64,000 bases of DNA from Candidatus Zixiibacteriota bacterium (GCA_035380245.1 DAOSXA010000003.1:124001-188000); one strand, 5' to 3'. Numbered from the stretch's first letter, positions 52,350-61,500 are shown. Numbers and translations: made by a program. The notes: generated by a model not told the origin, from the sequence alone.

Positions 52350-53750
52350 GTGAGCGAAAAACACTTCGACCTTATAGTCATAGGATCCGGCCCGGCCGGA
52401 GAGAAAGCCGCCATTGAAGCGGCCAAGATGCACAAGACGACAGCAATCGTCGAGCGGCATTCGGTACAGGGCGGCGTTTGTATCCACACCGGGACGATCC
52501 CCTCTAAAACCCTCCGGGAGACGGTTCTTTATATCTCCGGTCTGCGTCAGCGCTCGGCTTACGGCCTCATGGGCGGTGTCCGTCCCAACGTTACGGTGCG
52601 GGAATTGATGTACCGGAAGGATCAGGTGATCCAGGAAGAACTCGATGTCATTCAGCAGAACATGGCCAGACATCGAATCGAAGTGATTCAGGGAACCGGT
52701 TCGCTCACCGGGTCGAATCGTGTCAAGGTAGTCGGCGATAACGGCATCGAACAGAGCCTTACGGCCGAAGCAATCGTTCTTTCAACCGGCACCCGACCTT
52801 ATCATCCGGATGATATCGATTTTGACCACAAGTTTATTTACGACGGTGAGTCGATTCTCAACCTGGATATCCTGCCTCAATCGCTGACCATAATCGGCGG
52901 CGGTGTGATAGGTTGTGAGTATGCCTGCATTTTTGCTCATCTCGGCATCAACGTGACGATAGTCGATGACCGTGAGCAGTTGCTCTCGTTCCTTGATCGC
53001 GAAATCGTCGAAGCCCTCATGTACCTGATGCGCAAATACCGCATTACCCTTAACCTCGGTGATGGAGCCGATCAGGTTGAAATCAGGAACAACCAGGTAA
53101 TAGTGGTCACTAAACGAGGCCGGAAGATCGTGTCGGACCGTCTGTTGTATGCGGCCGGTCGTGTCGGTAATACCGAATCTCTCGGTTTGGATAAAGTTGG
53201 GATCGAGGTAAACAAGCGTGGTCTGATAAAGGTCGACGGCCAGTACGAAACCGGGGTCAAAGGGATTTATGCCGTAGGTGATGTCATCGGCTTCCCGTCG
53301 TTGGCGTCGGTGTCTATGGATCAGGGGCGTCTGGCGGCCTTGCATGCTTTTCGTAAGAATGATACTTCGTGTATTAATACCCTGTTGCCGTACGGGATCT
53401 ACACCATTCCCGAAGTCTCAATGGTGGGGGAGACGGAGGAAACACTGACCGAAGCGGGGCATGATTATTCGGTCGGAATCGCTCGCTTTTTCGAGCTGGC
53501 CCGAGGGCAGATCATCAATGATCACGACGGTCTTCTGAAGTTGATTTTCGATGCTAAATCACGTCGGATATTGGGTGTGCATATCGTGGGAGAAAGGGCC
53601 ACCGAATTGATTCATATCGGTCAGGCGGTAATGACCCATGGGGGTACGCTGGATTATTTCGTCGACACGGTTTTCAATTACCCGACTCTGACCGAAGCGT
53701 ATAAAGTAGCGGCACTCGACGGATTCGCTCGATTGAGCCAACTCTTTTAA
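52350..53750 (+). CDS. sthA: Soluble pyridine nucleotide transhydrogenase
   Basis: 466 residues from a GTG start with AGGAAG upstream. FAD motif LIVIGSGPAGEKAA, then GGVCIHTGTIPSKTLRE, where the second redox Cys of the dihydrolipoamide dehydrogenase family is replaced. That change is the mark of SthA, which uses FAD without a disulfide. An NAD site (IIGGGVIGCEYACIFAHLG) and IYAVGDVIGFPSLAS follow. The C-terminus is the dimerisation domain. It transfers hydride between NADPH and NAD in the cytoplasm. Its stop overlaps the opposite-strand TPR gene end. Confidence 0.93.
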   Translation: MSEKHFDLIVIGSGPAGEKAAIEAAKMHKTTAIVERHSVQGGVCIHTGTIPSKTLRETVLYISGLRQRSAYGLMGGVRPNVTVRELMYRKDQVIQEELDVIQQNMARHRIEVIQGTGSLTGSNRVKVVGDNGIEQSLTAEAIVLSTGTRPYHPDDIDFDHKFIYDGESILNLDILPQSLTIIGGGVIGCEYACIFAHLGINVTIVDDREQLLSFLDREIVEALMYLMRKYRITLNLGDGADQVEIRNNQVIVVTKRGRKIVSDRLLYAAGRVGNTESLGLDKVGIEVNKRGLIKVDGQYETGVKGIYAVGDVIGFPSLASVSMDQGRLAALHAFRKNDTSCINTLLPYGIYTIPEVSMVGETEETLTEAGHDYSVGIARFFELARGQIINDHDGLLKLIFDAKSRRILGVHIVGERATELIHIGQAVMTHGGTLDYFVDTVFNYPTLTEAYKVAALDGFARLSQLF

Positions 53751-55777
53751 CGGCCGGTCTGTTGTTTATTCAAAATCTCAGTAATATGCTCGATGCGGGA
53801 ACGGACAAGTTCGGCATCCTCGGCATTCGGTCCGTGTGAAAGGAATTTGCGGTAATTGGCCAGGGCGTCGTTGGCGTCGTGGTCTCTGTCAGCCAGCATG
53901 CCCTTGATCATGTAGGGTTGCGGTCGAGTGGTGTCATCGGCGATGAGAGAGTCGGCCAACGCTGCCGCAACGTCATATTGCCCGCCGTAATAGTTTATAA
54001 TCATCCGATCGATTGCAATCGCTTCATTGTCGGGAAAGATCCGGGCGGTTTCATCGACCGCTTTCAATGCCTCGATGTATCTGTCGGCGTTACGCAGGGT
54101 GAGGTAGTTGTTCATGAGAGCTTCGCGATTGTAAGGAGCCAGCATGAGAACGGTGTCAATGTGCGGGCGGGCGAATTCGAGTTTGCCCTGCTTAAGTAGA
54201 AGTCCGATCAGGGTGTTGCGGGGTTGAACCCAATACGGGTCTTTGGAGATCATACGATAGAGGAGATTCAGGGCATCATCTTCCTGGTTGTCGATAATCA
54301 AGTTGCCGATTCCCTGAAAATCGAGATAGTCCGAGGATTTTATCGGCATATCCCATTCCCAGCGATTGGCTGGATCGAGATCACCTTTAGCGAAATAAGC
54401 ATCGCGAAAGGCTATGGAGCCTTGCAGATAATACAACTCGTTGGTTTCGTAATAGGCTTTGGCGTATGGATCAGCCAGGTCGATTCTGAGATATGTCGGC
54501 AGAACCGCTGTCGGAGCCATGACGATCAGTACCGTGACGGCTCCTATCAGAGCGCGACCGGAGAATTTCTCGCTGTTGATACGCGTCAACAACCAGGTCA
54601 GGACCAGAAGTGAGGGGAACAGGAAAGCTGCGAGGCCGGGGACGTCGAGGACGATTGCATCGACCGGATCGGAGATAAAAACAATCGTACCTCCGGCTGC
54701 TGCTGCCAGAGTCATGGTGTTGAACAGTGGGTCATCGGTTCGAGTCCAGCCGTGTCGGAAGAAAAGGAGCTTCTGTACCAGGACCGCCGGGAAAACCAGG
54801 AAAAAGAGTTGGACTACATCGCTTATGTGTCGCAGAGAGAAGAGACTGTAATCGGCTATCGGACGCTTGCCTTTCAAGAAAAGGAAATAATGCGAGAAGT
54901 AAAAATTGGTCGAGGCCAGGCAGTATATGACAATTACACCGGCTACGATCGAAAGCAGCCCGATGGTGAGTGCCAGTCGACCACGATTGTCCGGTCCAAC
55001 GAATTGCCTGATGATAAGGAAAATCGTGGCCGGTAAAAGAATCGCCGTACTTACATGAAGCAGTAATCCGACAATCTGTATCGCCAGCACCCAGCCAAGC
55101 GAGCGCCAGGTACCGATCCGGCCGTGTCGGGCCGTAAGATAAGCGTACCAGGATATAACGGCTATTAATGTCGGTTCAAAACCGATTGCTCCGAACATCA
55201 CCAGCAGTTGCGGGCCCAAAAACGATGCCAGGAAAAAAGCCAGGCGCTTAACGGGATCTTTGGTGACTTCCCTGGTAAGAAAAATCAGGGCGACAATAGT
55301 CAGGAGAGTCGCTACCAGCGATATTGACTGCCAGGCATAAATTGCGGCGGTATCGGCTTTGAGGTCTCCGCCGTTAAGCATCCCGTATACCATAGAGATG
55401 CGGGCTGAGGTCCCGAACTCGAACCAGCGCATGACCGTGGTAGGAATCTGTGAGATTTGCGCCACTTTTAAGTTTCCGCCGTCGAAAACCATCGAGTCGG
55501 AGTGGAACAGCACGATTAGAATTCCCAGGACAACCGCCCCCGCTATTGTGCCTGATCGGGAAGTAAGAACCTGGGCCGGTTTCTCCGGGAAAAGAATCAA
55601 CAGCGTGGCCAGCAAAGCCATCGCTGCAAACCAGCCGGCGGGCCACACCTGCGGCAGAAACTGCCAATGGGTAAACGACCAGGTGTTGACGCCGAGTTGA
55701 GTTCCGATGAAACGGCCAAGTATAAACAGGCCGAATACAGCAATAGCAAGGATAAGAGCGGAGCGGTTTTTATTCAT
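53747..55777 (-). CDS. Polytopic membrane protein with C-terminal TPR repeats
   Basis: 676 residues. About ten membrane helices occupy residues 5-440 (ALILAIAVFGLFILGRFIG, SLVATLLTIVALIFLTREVT, LALTIGLLSIVAGVIVIYCL), resembling GT39/GT83-like or O-antigen-processing membrane proteins. The last 220 residues are TPR-type helices (PRNTLIGLLLKQGKLEFARP, AEDAELVRSRIEHITEIL). A conserved catalytic Asp of GT39 enzymes could not be placed with confidence. The 3' end overlaps sthA by a few bases on the other strand. It lies directly downstream of recR on the same strand. Confidence 0.72.
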   Translation of the reverse strand: MNKNRSALILAIAVFGLFILGRFIGTQLGVNTWSFTHWQFLPQVWPAGWFAAMALLATLLILFPEKPAQVLTSRSGTIAGAVVLGILIVLFHSDSMVFDGGNLKVAQISQIPTTVMRWFEFGTSARISMVYGMLNGGDLKADTAAIYAWQSISLVATLLTIVALIFLTREVTKDPVKRLAFFLASFLGPQLLVMFGAIGFEPTLIAVISWYAYLTARHGRIGTWRSLGWVLAIQIVGLLLHVSTAILLPATIFLIIRQFVGPDNRGRLALTIGLLSIVAGVIVIYCLASTNFYFSHYFLFLKGKRPIADYSLFSLRHISDVVQLFFLVFPAVLVQKLLFFRHGWTRTDDPLFNTMTLAAAAGGTIVFISDPVDAIVLDVPGLAAFLFPSLLVLTWLLTRINSEKFSGRALIGAVTVLIVMAPTAVLPTYLRIDLADPYAKAYYETNELYYLQGSIAFRDAYFAKGDLDPANRWEWDMPIKSSDYLDFQGIGNLIIDNQEDDALNLLYRMISKDPYWVQPRNTLIGLLLKQGKLEFARPHIDTVLMLAPYNREALMNNYLTLRNADRYIEALKAVDETARIFPDNEAIAIDRMIINYYGGQYDVAAALADSLIADDTTRPQPYMIKGMLADRDHDANDALANYRKFLSHGPNAEDAELVRSRIEHITEILNKQQTGR

Positions 55778-55783
55778 GGTGGT

Positions 55784-56380
55784 CTACATCTCCTGGCGTC
55801 CCTCGATTGCCCGCGACAGCGTGGCCGAGTCGGCGTATTCCAGATCGGAGCCGACCGGAAGTCCCCGCGCGATACGAGATACTTTAACGCCGAGCGGACG
55901 AATTAACTTGGCGATATACATTGCCGTTGCTTCACCCTCTACGTTGGGATTGGTGGCGATGACTACTTCGGTCACTTCACCGTTGAGCCGATTGAGCAGT
56001 TCCTTGATTTTGAGATCGTCGGGACCGATCCCGTCCAGTGGAGAGAGTCTTCCCCCGAGAATGTGATAACGACCGTTGAATCCCTCGACTTTGTCCAGTG
56101 CGGCGGCATCGGAGGTCTCTTCGACAACACAGATGATGTCGGAACGACGTCTGGGATCCGTGCATATTTGACAGGGATCGGTTTCCGAAATGTTGTTACA
56201 TATAGAACAGAAACCGACCTTTTCCTTCACCTCGCGAATAATATCGGCTAGCTCGAACGCTTCTTCCGGAGCCAGTTTGAGAATGTGAAAAGCCAGACGA
56301 TTGGCCGATTTGCGCCCGATCCCGGGCATCCGGGCCAGGCGGTTGGCCAGACGTTCGACCGATCCTGCCGATTTGAACAT
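55784..56380 (-). CDS. recR: Recombination mediator RecR
   Basis: 198 residues. The N-terminal helix-hairpin-helix (RMPGIGRKSANRLAFHIL) is followed by a four-Cys zinc finger (CSICNNISETDPCQIC), then the Toprim domain (ICVVEETSDAAALDKV, YHILGGRLSPLDGIGP) and the Walker-like tail (VSRIARGLPVGSDLEYAD). RecR works with RecO/RecF to load RecA on gapped DNA. It lies 20 bases after ebfC in the common dnaX-ebfC-recR order. Confidence 0.96.
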   Translation of the reverse strand: MFKSAGSVERLANRLARMPGIGRKSANRLAFHILKLAPEEAFELADIIREVKEKVGFCSICNNISETDPCQICTDPRRRSDIICVVEETSDAAALDKVEGFNGRYHILGGRLSPLDGIGPDDLKIKELLNRLNGEVTEVVIATNPNVEGEATAMYIAKLIRPLGVKVSRIARGLPVGSDLEYADSATLSRAIEGRQEM

Positions 56381-56400
56381 GTGTCAATGACTCCTTAACA

Positions 56401-56724
56401 CTAGAACGGCAGGTTAAGGCCGGGGATATTAAGGCCGCCGGTCAGGGCGGACATCTTCTCGGTCTGGAGTTCCTGGGCTTTTTGTTTGGCCTGGTTAATG
56501 GCCGCGATGATCAGGTCCTGAAGCATTTCGACTTCGTCTTTATCGACTACTTCCGGGTCGATTGCCATTGAGACTATGTCCTGTTTGCCGTTGACGATCA
56601 CTTTTACCATGCCGCCGCCGGCGGAACCCTCGACCTGTGCTTCTTCAAGTTCAGCCTGGATTTTCTCCATTTTGGCCTGCATTTGCTGAACCTGCTTCAT
56701 CATATTGCCCATGCCACCTTTCAT
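56401..56724 (-). CDS. ebfC: YbaB/EbfC nucleoid-associated protein
   Basis: 107 residues; AAGGAG lies six bases before the ATG at 56724. The long helix KQVQQMQAKMEKIQAELEEAQV and the beta segment VKVIVNGKQDIVSMAIDPEVV are the family pattern, with a Gly-rich C-terminus. Family members bind DNA as dimers. It sits between dnaX and recR. Its start lies 74 bases inside the dnaX reading frame, an unusually long overlap. Confidence 0.94.
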   Translation of the reverse strand: MKGGMGNMMKQVQQMQAKMEKIQAELEEAQVEGSAGGGMVKVIVNGKQDIVSMAIDPEVVDKDEVEMLQDLIIAAINQAKQKAQELQTEKMSALTGGLNIPGLNLPF

Positions 56725-58441
56725 GTCGTTCTCCTTGTCGTCCTCGATAAAACTTAACTACGTTTTTTACACCAATTATCTCTCCGTCGACTAAATCCAT
56801 CAATTTCCGGATGCGCGGAGATTGTTTGATCAAATCCGAGACCTTGATCTTGGGATGGTCCGGATCGGTTGTGATCGGTTCCTCCTGCTGGAGTGTCCGG
56901 TCGATATCGAAAGCTATACTCAAATTGGCCCCATAATGCTCCCTGAGGCAGGCGATTATCAAGCTTAAATTGTCCGGGCGCTCCACCACCTGTTTCGCCG
57001 CGCACCCGGAAGATCCGAATACGGCTTTCAGCCGATTCTGTTCCACGGTTTGAACCTCGGCCATGGAAAGCTGTGAGGCGAGCATGACATTTTTCTGTCT
57101 GAGGAAACCGAGGAAATTTTTCCATCCGAGCTGTACGGTCGGCAGGTTGATGTTGCGCACCGGATAAGTGAGTGTCGCTGGAGGAAGGGATTCGAGAGTT
57201 TCCGGTGGTCGTCGGAGTTGCGTTACCGGTCTGGAGTCAGCGGTGTTCTTTTTTTTTTCAGCCTGTCCGAACAGGTTATTAGACGGTTGTGCCGTGACCG
57301 GTGGCGCTCCCTGCTTGAGATAGCCGAGGATGTCCTCGAACCTGACGGTGGATTCCATTTCGGCCATGCGAATAGCGGCAACTTCGAGTAGAAGCCGTTG
57401 ATCGAGACCGCTGCGCTTCAGATCGCCGAGCAGATCGGAGCCGATCTTGGTCAGTCGGACCAGGTCGCCTAGCTGGAAAAAGTCCGCCTGTTCCTTGAGA
57501 GCGGCACGCTCATCGTTGTTGAGATCGTTCAGGCTGTCGGTCGATTCGGTAGCCTTGATAATCATCAGCGTCCGGAAATGCTCCAGCAGCTCCGTGACGA
57601 AATCGCGCGTGTCGGTGCCGCTGTCAACGACCGCTTTGATATGCCCCAGCGATGAACGAGTATCGTGCGAAGCGATAGCGCGGGTGTAGTCCAGCAGTAA
57701 TTGCCGATCAACCAGCCCGAGAGCGTTGATGACCTCGTCCTGATCGATCGTTTCACCGGCATAAGCAGCGATTTGGTCCATCAGGGAGAGGGAGTCGCGC
57801 ACTGAGCCGTCGGCTTTGCGAGCCAGGATCCCCAGCGCTGCATCGGTTATTTGAAGGCCTTCGGCGTCGGCTATTTTCCGCAGATGCCCGGCGAGATCAG
57901 CGGCGGAAACCCGCTTGAAATCGTATCGCTGAGTGCGTGAAAGAATCGTCTCGGGGACTTTCGAGGGCTCAGTGGTGGCGAAGATGAACAGGACGTGGGG
58001 GGGAGGTTCCTCGAGTGTTTTGAGCAGGGCGTCAAACGCCGCACCGGAGAGTCGGTGGACTTCATCAATAATGTATATACGCTTTTGCCCGGAGGCAGGT
58101 AAATAGCGGACATTTTCGCGCAGGGTGCGGATATCGTCGACGCCGGTGTTGGAGGCAGCGTCGATTTCGAGGACATCCATAGAGGTCCCGGAAGCTATCT
58201 CGCGGCAGGACGAACACTCGCCACACGGGGTGGGTGTAGGACCCTGCTCACAGTTGAGAGCCTTGGCCAGGATACGGGCGGTGGTAGTTTTGCCGGTGCC
58301 GCGTGGGCCGCAGAAAAGATAGCCGGAAGCGACACGGTCGTTTTTTACGGCGTTCTGGAGTGTCCGGGTCACATGATCCTGTGCCACCACATCTTCGAAC
58401 CGCTGTGGGCGGTATTTGCGAGCAAATACGAGATAACTCAT
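56651..58441 (-). CDS. dnaX: DNA polymerase III tau (gamma/tau) subunit
   Basis: 596 residues. The AAA+ ATPase core has the Walker A GPRGTGKTTTARILAKALNC, a four-Cys zinc module (CEQGPTPTPCGECSSC), IIDEVHRLS (Walker B) and FATTEPSKVPETILSRTQ (sensor 1 and the arginine finger). Residues to about 370 form the clamp-loader domains. Beyond 395 the tau-specific part includes a linker and a C-terminal domain. An A10 run at codons 395-398 (57258-57249) could give a short gamma product of about 401 residues. It loads the beta clamp and links polymerase to helicase. Confidence 0.96.
   Translation of the reverse strand: MSYLVFARKYRPQRFEDVVAQDHVTRTLQNAVKNDRVASGYLFCGPRGTGKTTTARILAKALNCEQGPTPTPCGECSSCREIASGTSMDVLEIDAASNTGVDDIRTLRENVRYLPASGQKRIYIIDEVHRLSGAAFDALLKTLEEPPPHVLFIFATTEPSKVPETILSRTQRYDFKRVSAADLAGHLRKIADAEGLQITDAALGILARKADGSVRDSLSLMDQIAAYAGETIDQDEVINALGLVDRQLLLDYTRAIASHDTRSSLGHIKAVVDSGTDTRDFVTELLEHFRTLMIIKATESTDSLNDLNNDERAALKEQADFFQLGDLVRLTKIGSDLLGDLKRSGLDQRLLLEVAAIRMAEMESTVRFEDILGYLKQGAPPVTAQPSNNLFGQAEKKKNTADSRPVTQLRRPPETLESLPPATLTYPVRNINLPTVQLGWKNFLGFLRQKNVMLASQLSMAEVQTVEQNRLKAVFGSSGCAAKQVVERPDNLSLIIACLREHYGANLSIAFDIDRTLQQEEPITTDPDHPKIKVSDLIKQSPRIRKLMDLVDGEIIGVKNVVKFYRGRQGERHERWHGQYDEAGSANAGQNGENPG
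57249..57258 (-). promoter_or_regulatory. Candidate frameshift/slippage site in dnaX (A10 run)
   Basis: On the coding strand GAA AAA AAA AAG holds ten A then G, containing the A AAA AAG heptamer. A -1 shift, or one added A by the RNA polymerase, reads GAA CAC CGC TGA and stops at 57239-57237. The product would be about 401 residues, close in relative size to known gamma subunits. A weak CCGGT/ACCGG pairing lies downstream. In Escherichia coli a -1 shift at A AAA AAG also ends in GAG TGA, while Thermus uses A-run transcriptional slippage. Confidence 0.7.
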
Positions 58442-58632
58442 GGATTGACAATATACATTATCGATCCAGCCGGGGAAATCATAAATTTGGCCCTAATTGG
58501 GTTGGGACGCGGGTTAGGCTGCCTGTCGGCGGAGCCGAAAAACCACTTGGCGGGCGGGGACAAATATGTTATTGTTAGACCCCCGGCAGACGGCTGCTTT
58601 ATACCGTGGTCGGGATTGAATAAGATAGAATT

Positions 58633-58705
58633 GGGGCAGTAGCTCAGTTGGGAGAGCGCAACGTTCGCAACGTTGAGGTCGTGGGTTCGATCCCCATCTG
58701 CTCCA
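58633..58705 (+). tRNA. tRNA-Ala (anticodon CGC)
   Basis: 73 bases: acceptor stem GGGGCAG / CTGCTCC with one G-T pair, D arm AGCTCAGTTGGGAGAGC, anticodon arm CAACG-TTCGCAA-CGTTG (anticodon CGC, reading GCG) and T arm GTGGG-TTCGATC-CCCAT. CCA is not encoded; TTTTG follows the discriminator base. It lies between the divergent dnaX promoter region and the SRP RNA. Confidence 0.95.
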
Positions 58706-58796
58706 TTTTGTTTTGGCGGATGCCCGGATGATCCGCCTGTTCTTTGACAAGAATATCTGTTGACCCAACGACGAGACATCGTTCGATGCCAGGATG

Positions 58797-58861
58797 GGGC
58801 AGACGAGGACGTCTGCCGCCCACGATGTCTCCGAGACGTCATACCGGCGAAGGCCGGTATC
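58797..58861 (+). repeat. Palindromic repeat pair between tRNA-Ala and SRP RNA
   Basis: GGGCAGACGAGGACGTCTGC..CGCCCAC is the reverse-strand form of the GTGGGCGGCAGAC module with a different core. It is followed by GTCTCCGAGAC and ACCGGCGAAGGCCGGTATCC, a dispersed palindrome of the type that gives the false peptide 'PAFAGMT' when translated. No gene is here. Confidence 0.8.
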
Positions 58862-58882
58862 CACGAATTGCGTTGGGTCAGG

Positions 58883-59160
58883 ACCTGCACCGATTTGTGC
58901 TAGACGGGGAGTTAGCGGTGCCCTGTAACCCGGAATCCGCTATACCGGGGTTGAATTCCCACCCGAGGGCTTAGTCGCTGTTTGGTTTCGACGTTTAAGT
59001 GGTGTTGAAGACCGGGTCCTGTACAACAGAAGCCCATGAACCCCGTCAGGACCGGAAGGTAGCAGCGGTAAGTGGTTCCTTCTGTGTGTTGCAGGGTCAC
59101 CCGGTCGGAGCCGGCTGGGCGAAGAGCCTTACGGTTGACGGTTCAGAGGTGGGTGCACGT
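58883..59160 (+). ncRNA. ffs: Signal recognition particle RNA, large bacterial type
   Basis: The apical SRP-domain signature CAGGACCGGAAGGTAGCAGC is at about 59049. The 5' part (GTGCTAGACGGGGAGTTAGC, TTGAATTCCC) matches the Alu-like domain of large SRP RNAs. The ends can pair through CCTGCACC near 58885 and GGGTGCACG near 59151, so the gene is about 275 bases, with edges uncertain by some bases. It binds Ffh to target membrane proteins. A strong terminator lies 8 bases downstream. Confidence 0.93.
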
Positions 59161-59168
59161 AAACGAAA

Positions 59169-59198
59169 GCCCTCCGGCGATATGCCGGAGGGCTTTTT
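59169..59198 (+). terminator. Rho-independent terminator of SRP RNA
   Basis: A perfect 10-bp stem GCCCTCCGGC / GCCGGAGGGC with a five-base loop is followed by TTTTT. Confidence 0.95.
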
Positions 59199-59427
59199 CT
59201 GTGTGTGAGCTGCCGTTCGCCTTGACAGTTGAGTCTAATCTCCATATTATTCCCAGAACAACGAACATTCACGAGAAGGGACAACTTTGTCGACCAACCG
59301 CGTTCACCCCGCGATCCAAGACGGCCAACCTGAAGGGTGCCAGGTAACGTGGGAAGTCTCGTTCGAGTTGTGATAGACGACCGGCCGGTGCCGATTGATG
59401 TGATGATGAGATGAGGAGCGATAGACT

Positions 59428-60444
59428 ATGAGAAGGCTGAGCGTTGTTGTTGGGATGGCGCTGGTTTTGGCGCTGGTTGCGCCGACCCAGGCCAGCGAAT
59501 TCGATATTCTTATGCAATCCAAGGCGGAGTCGGGCCCCGGAGAGAAGGTGCCGGTGGTCTTGATCGGCGGCGGCTATGCCGATGGCCTCAAGGTAGGCGA
59601 TGAGGGCAGCATCGCGAAGATCAAGGAGCGGTGGAACCACGGCGAAAAGATCGCCGATACGACCGTGCTGGCGCGACTGCAGGTGCAGGATGTGAGCCTG
59701 TACGAGGCCGCCTGTCTGGTCGTTCCGGTTGAGGGAAAGAAGTTCGGGAAAGTCAAGAAGGGCTTTACAGCCGTTTTTGATTTGCCGGTGCTTTCCGCCG
59801 AGGATTTCGTCCGGGACGGACGTGCTGCTATGGAGAAGGGTGACTGTGAGAAGGCCATGTTCTTCTTCGATACTGCCCTGTGTGTAACAAACGATCCCAC
59901 GCAGGCAAAGGCGTTGACCGATAAAATCCGGGGATGCGTCGTCGATCTTCGGGACAAAGCTGTTGCCGACACCGTTGAGGGCGTCGACCCGGTGCACCGA
60001 GATGCGTTTTTGGCGCTTGCCCGCTTCTATGAGCGGAAGGGTGACATAGCGCGGGTGCACGAGTACTTCAATAGGGTCTTCGGGCCGGTCTATGAAGACG
60101 CACGGTTGAACCGGTTGCTGGAGGCGGTTCAAGACGGGAGCAGCGATACCGATATGCCATGTGTGGATCCGGTGTATCCCGCGATGGTTTCCAACAATCC
60201 TCCGGATTATCCTCGCGAGGCTAAGATTCGCGGAATCACCGGCGCAGTTGCGGTCAAAGCACTAGTGGGCAAGGCGGGCGAAGTGTTGGTAGCCAAAGTG
60301 GGAGCTAGTTCCGGTTCTATCCTGCTCGACAACGCTGCTGTCGAGGCCGCGTACGGCTGCAGGTTCAAGCCGGGATTGTGCGAGGGCCAGCCGATGGCCT
60401 GCTGGGTTACTTACTCGGTGGAGTTTTCGCTAAGTAGTAGATAG
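59428..60444 (+). CDS. Exported protein with C-terminal TonB domain
   Basis: 338 residues; GAGGAG lies 10 bases before the ATG. A signal peptide (RLSVVVGMALVLALVAPTQA) is predicted to be cleaved. The region of about 25-110 is beta-rich. The region of about 115-235 has two or three TPR-like helix pairs (GDCEKAMFFFDTALCVTNDP, DAFLALARFYERKGDIARVH). The last 90 residues (PDYPREAKIRGITGAVAVKA, LLDNAAVEAAYGCRFKPGLC) are a TonB C-terminal domain. Ordinary TonB proteins keep an inner-membrane anchor to draw on the proton gradient; this one seems to be freely periplasmic. It may bind outer-membrane receptors without energising them. Confidence 0.85.
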   Translation: MRRLSVVVGMALVLALVAPTQASEFDILMQSKAESGPGEKVPVVLIGGGYADGLKVGDEGSIAKIKERWNHGEKIADTTVLARLQVQDVSLYEAACLVVPVEGKKFGKVKKGFTAVFDLPVLSAEDFVRDGRAAMEKGDCEKAMFFFDTALCVTNDPTQAKALTDKIRGCVVDLRDKAVADTVEGVDPVHRDAFLALARFYERKGDIARVHEYFNRVFGPVYEDARLNRLLEAVQDGSSDTDMPCVDPVYPAMVSNNPPDYPREAKIRGITGAVAVKALVGKAGEVLVAKVGASSGSILLDNAAVEAAYGCRFKPGLCEGQPMACWVTYSVEFSLSSR

Positions 60445-60621
60445 CCCATGTCAGACGCCGGCGGCACTTCAGAGTCGGTTCGATTCCCGGCCCAAGTAAC
60501 GCCCAGCTTGTTTTCCGGAGATCTGTCGTACCGTTGGCGGCTATGAATGCGACAGCCTTAAGGGACCCTGCCGAAATCCCGCTTGTATGGCTGCGGTAAA
60601 GAGCGTACCTTCCCGCCGTAT

Positions 60622-61500
60622 ATGCGGCTGTCTTCGTTGTTCCTCATACTCCCGGTGTTGTTCTGGGGGATGTCCTACATCTCGATCAAGATGGTGCTTC
60701 GCGAGTTGGAGCCGGTCGAGATGATTTCGGCCCGTTTTCTCATGGCCGCGCCGGTGCTTTATCTGATAATCAAAGCCAAGGGTATGTCGGTCTGGCCGGT
60801 GGCCGGGAAAGGGAAATTAGCGATAGCGGCGTTTATCGTTTTCCTGCATTTCTGGGTTATGGCAACCGGCATGAAAGAGACCTCCGCCTCCAACACCGCC
60901 TGGATTTTGACAACGGCACCAATTTTCATCGCTGTTCTTGCCTGGGTTTATTTGAAGGAAGTATTCTCCGGTTCCCAATGGCTGGGGCTGTTCCTGGCGG
61001 CGGTCGGAGTGGTGGTGCTGACAGCCAACGGCAACCTGGACAACCTGACCTGGATTCACTCACGGGGCGATGTGATTGTTTTAGGATCATGTGTTACCTG
61101 GGCGATCTATACCGTAGTGACGCGTGATATAACCAAAAAAGTCCATCCGCTGACAGCGACGTTCTGGATGACTGCCGTCGCCGGAGCAGTGTTCGTCCCC
61201 TACAGCCTGATCACATCCGGTCCGTCCGTTTATCTCGCGATGCAGCCGATCACATGGCTCAATCTGATCTTCCTCGGGGTGTTCTGTCTGGCGGTCTCGT
61301 TCTGGCTCTGGGCGGAAGGCCTCAAACGACAAACGGCGGCTGAAGTGGGCGCCTATCTGTACATTGAGCCGATTTTCACGATGATCTTTGCCTGGCTGTT
61401 GCTCGATGAACCGATCACGCTCTGGCTGGTAATCGGCGCCCTGTTGATCTCAGCCGGGGTGTATGTGTCGGAGCGAAAGAGCCGCCCGGCAACTGCCTGA
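60622..61500 (+). CDS. EamA/DMT-family inner-membrane transporter
   Basis: 292 residues from the ATG at 60622; an in-frame TTG at 60583 would add 13 hydrophilic residues. Ten hydrophobic helices in two EamA repeats: FLILPVLFWGMSYISIKMVL and RFLMAAPVLYLIIKAKG in the first, VLGSCVTWAIYTVVTRDITK and YLYIEPIFTMIFAWLLLDEP in the second. The family includes metabolite exporters and importers; the substrate cannot be told. A basic C-terminal tail (ERKSRP) is typical. Confidence 0.9.
   Translation: MRLSSLFLILPVLFWGMSYISIKMVLRELEPVEMISARFLMAAPVLYLIIKAKGMSVWPVAGKGKLAIAAFIVFLHFWVMATGMKETSASNTAWILTTAPIFIAVLAWVYLKEVFSGSQWLGLFLAAVGVVVLTANGNLDNLTWIHSRGDVIVLGSCVTWAIYTVVTRDITKKVHPLTATFWMTAVAGAVFVPYSLITSGPSVYLAMQPITWLNLIFLGVFCLAVSFWLWAEGLKRQTAAEVGAYLYIEPIFTMIFAWLLLDEPITLWLVIGALLISAGVYVSERKSRPATA

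Noticed and set aside
58438..58890. 150-residue minus-strand frame containing 'IPAFAGMTS' and 'GADGDRTHDL'
   Set aside because: It is antisense to tRNA-Ala and a dispersed palindromic repeat; both peptides are well-known artefacts of translating those elements.
59269..60132. 287-residue minus-strand frame
   Set aside because: It is antisense to the exported TonB-C protein, with no motif and no ribosome site.
60470..60510. tRNA-like fragment (GGTTCGATTCCCGG)
   Set aside because: The T-arm stem does not pair properly and no acceptor or anticodon arm was found, so it was not called a tRNA or remnant.
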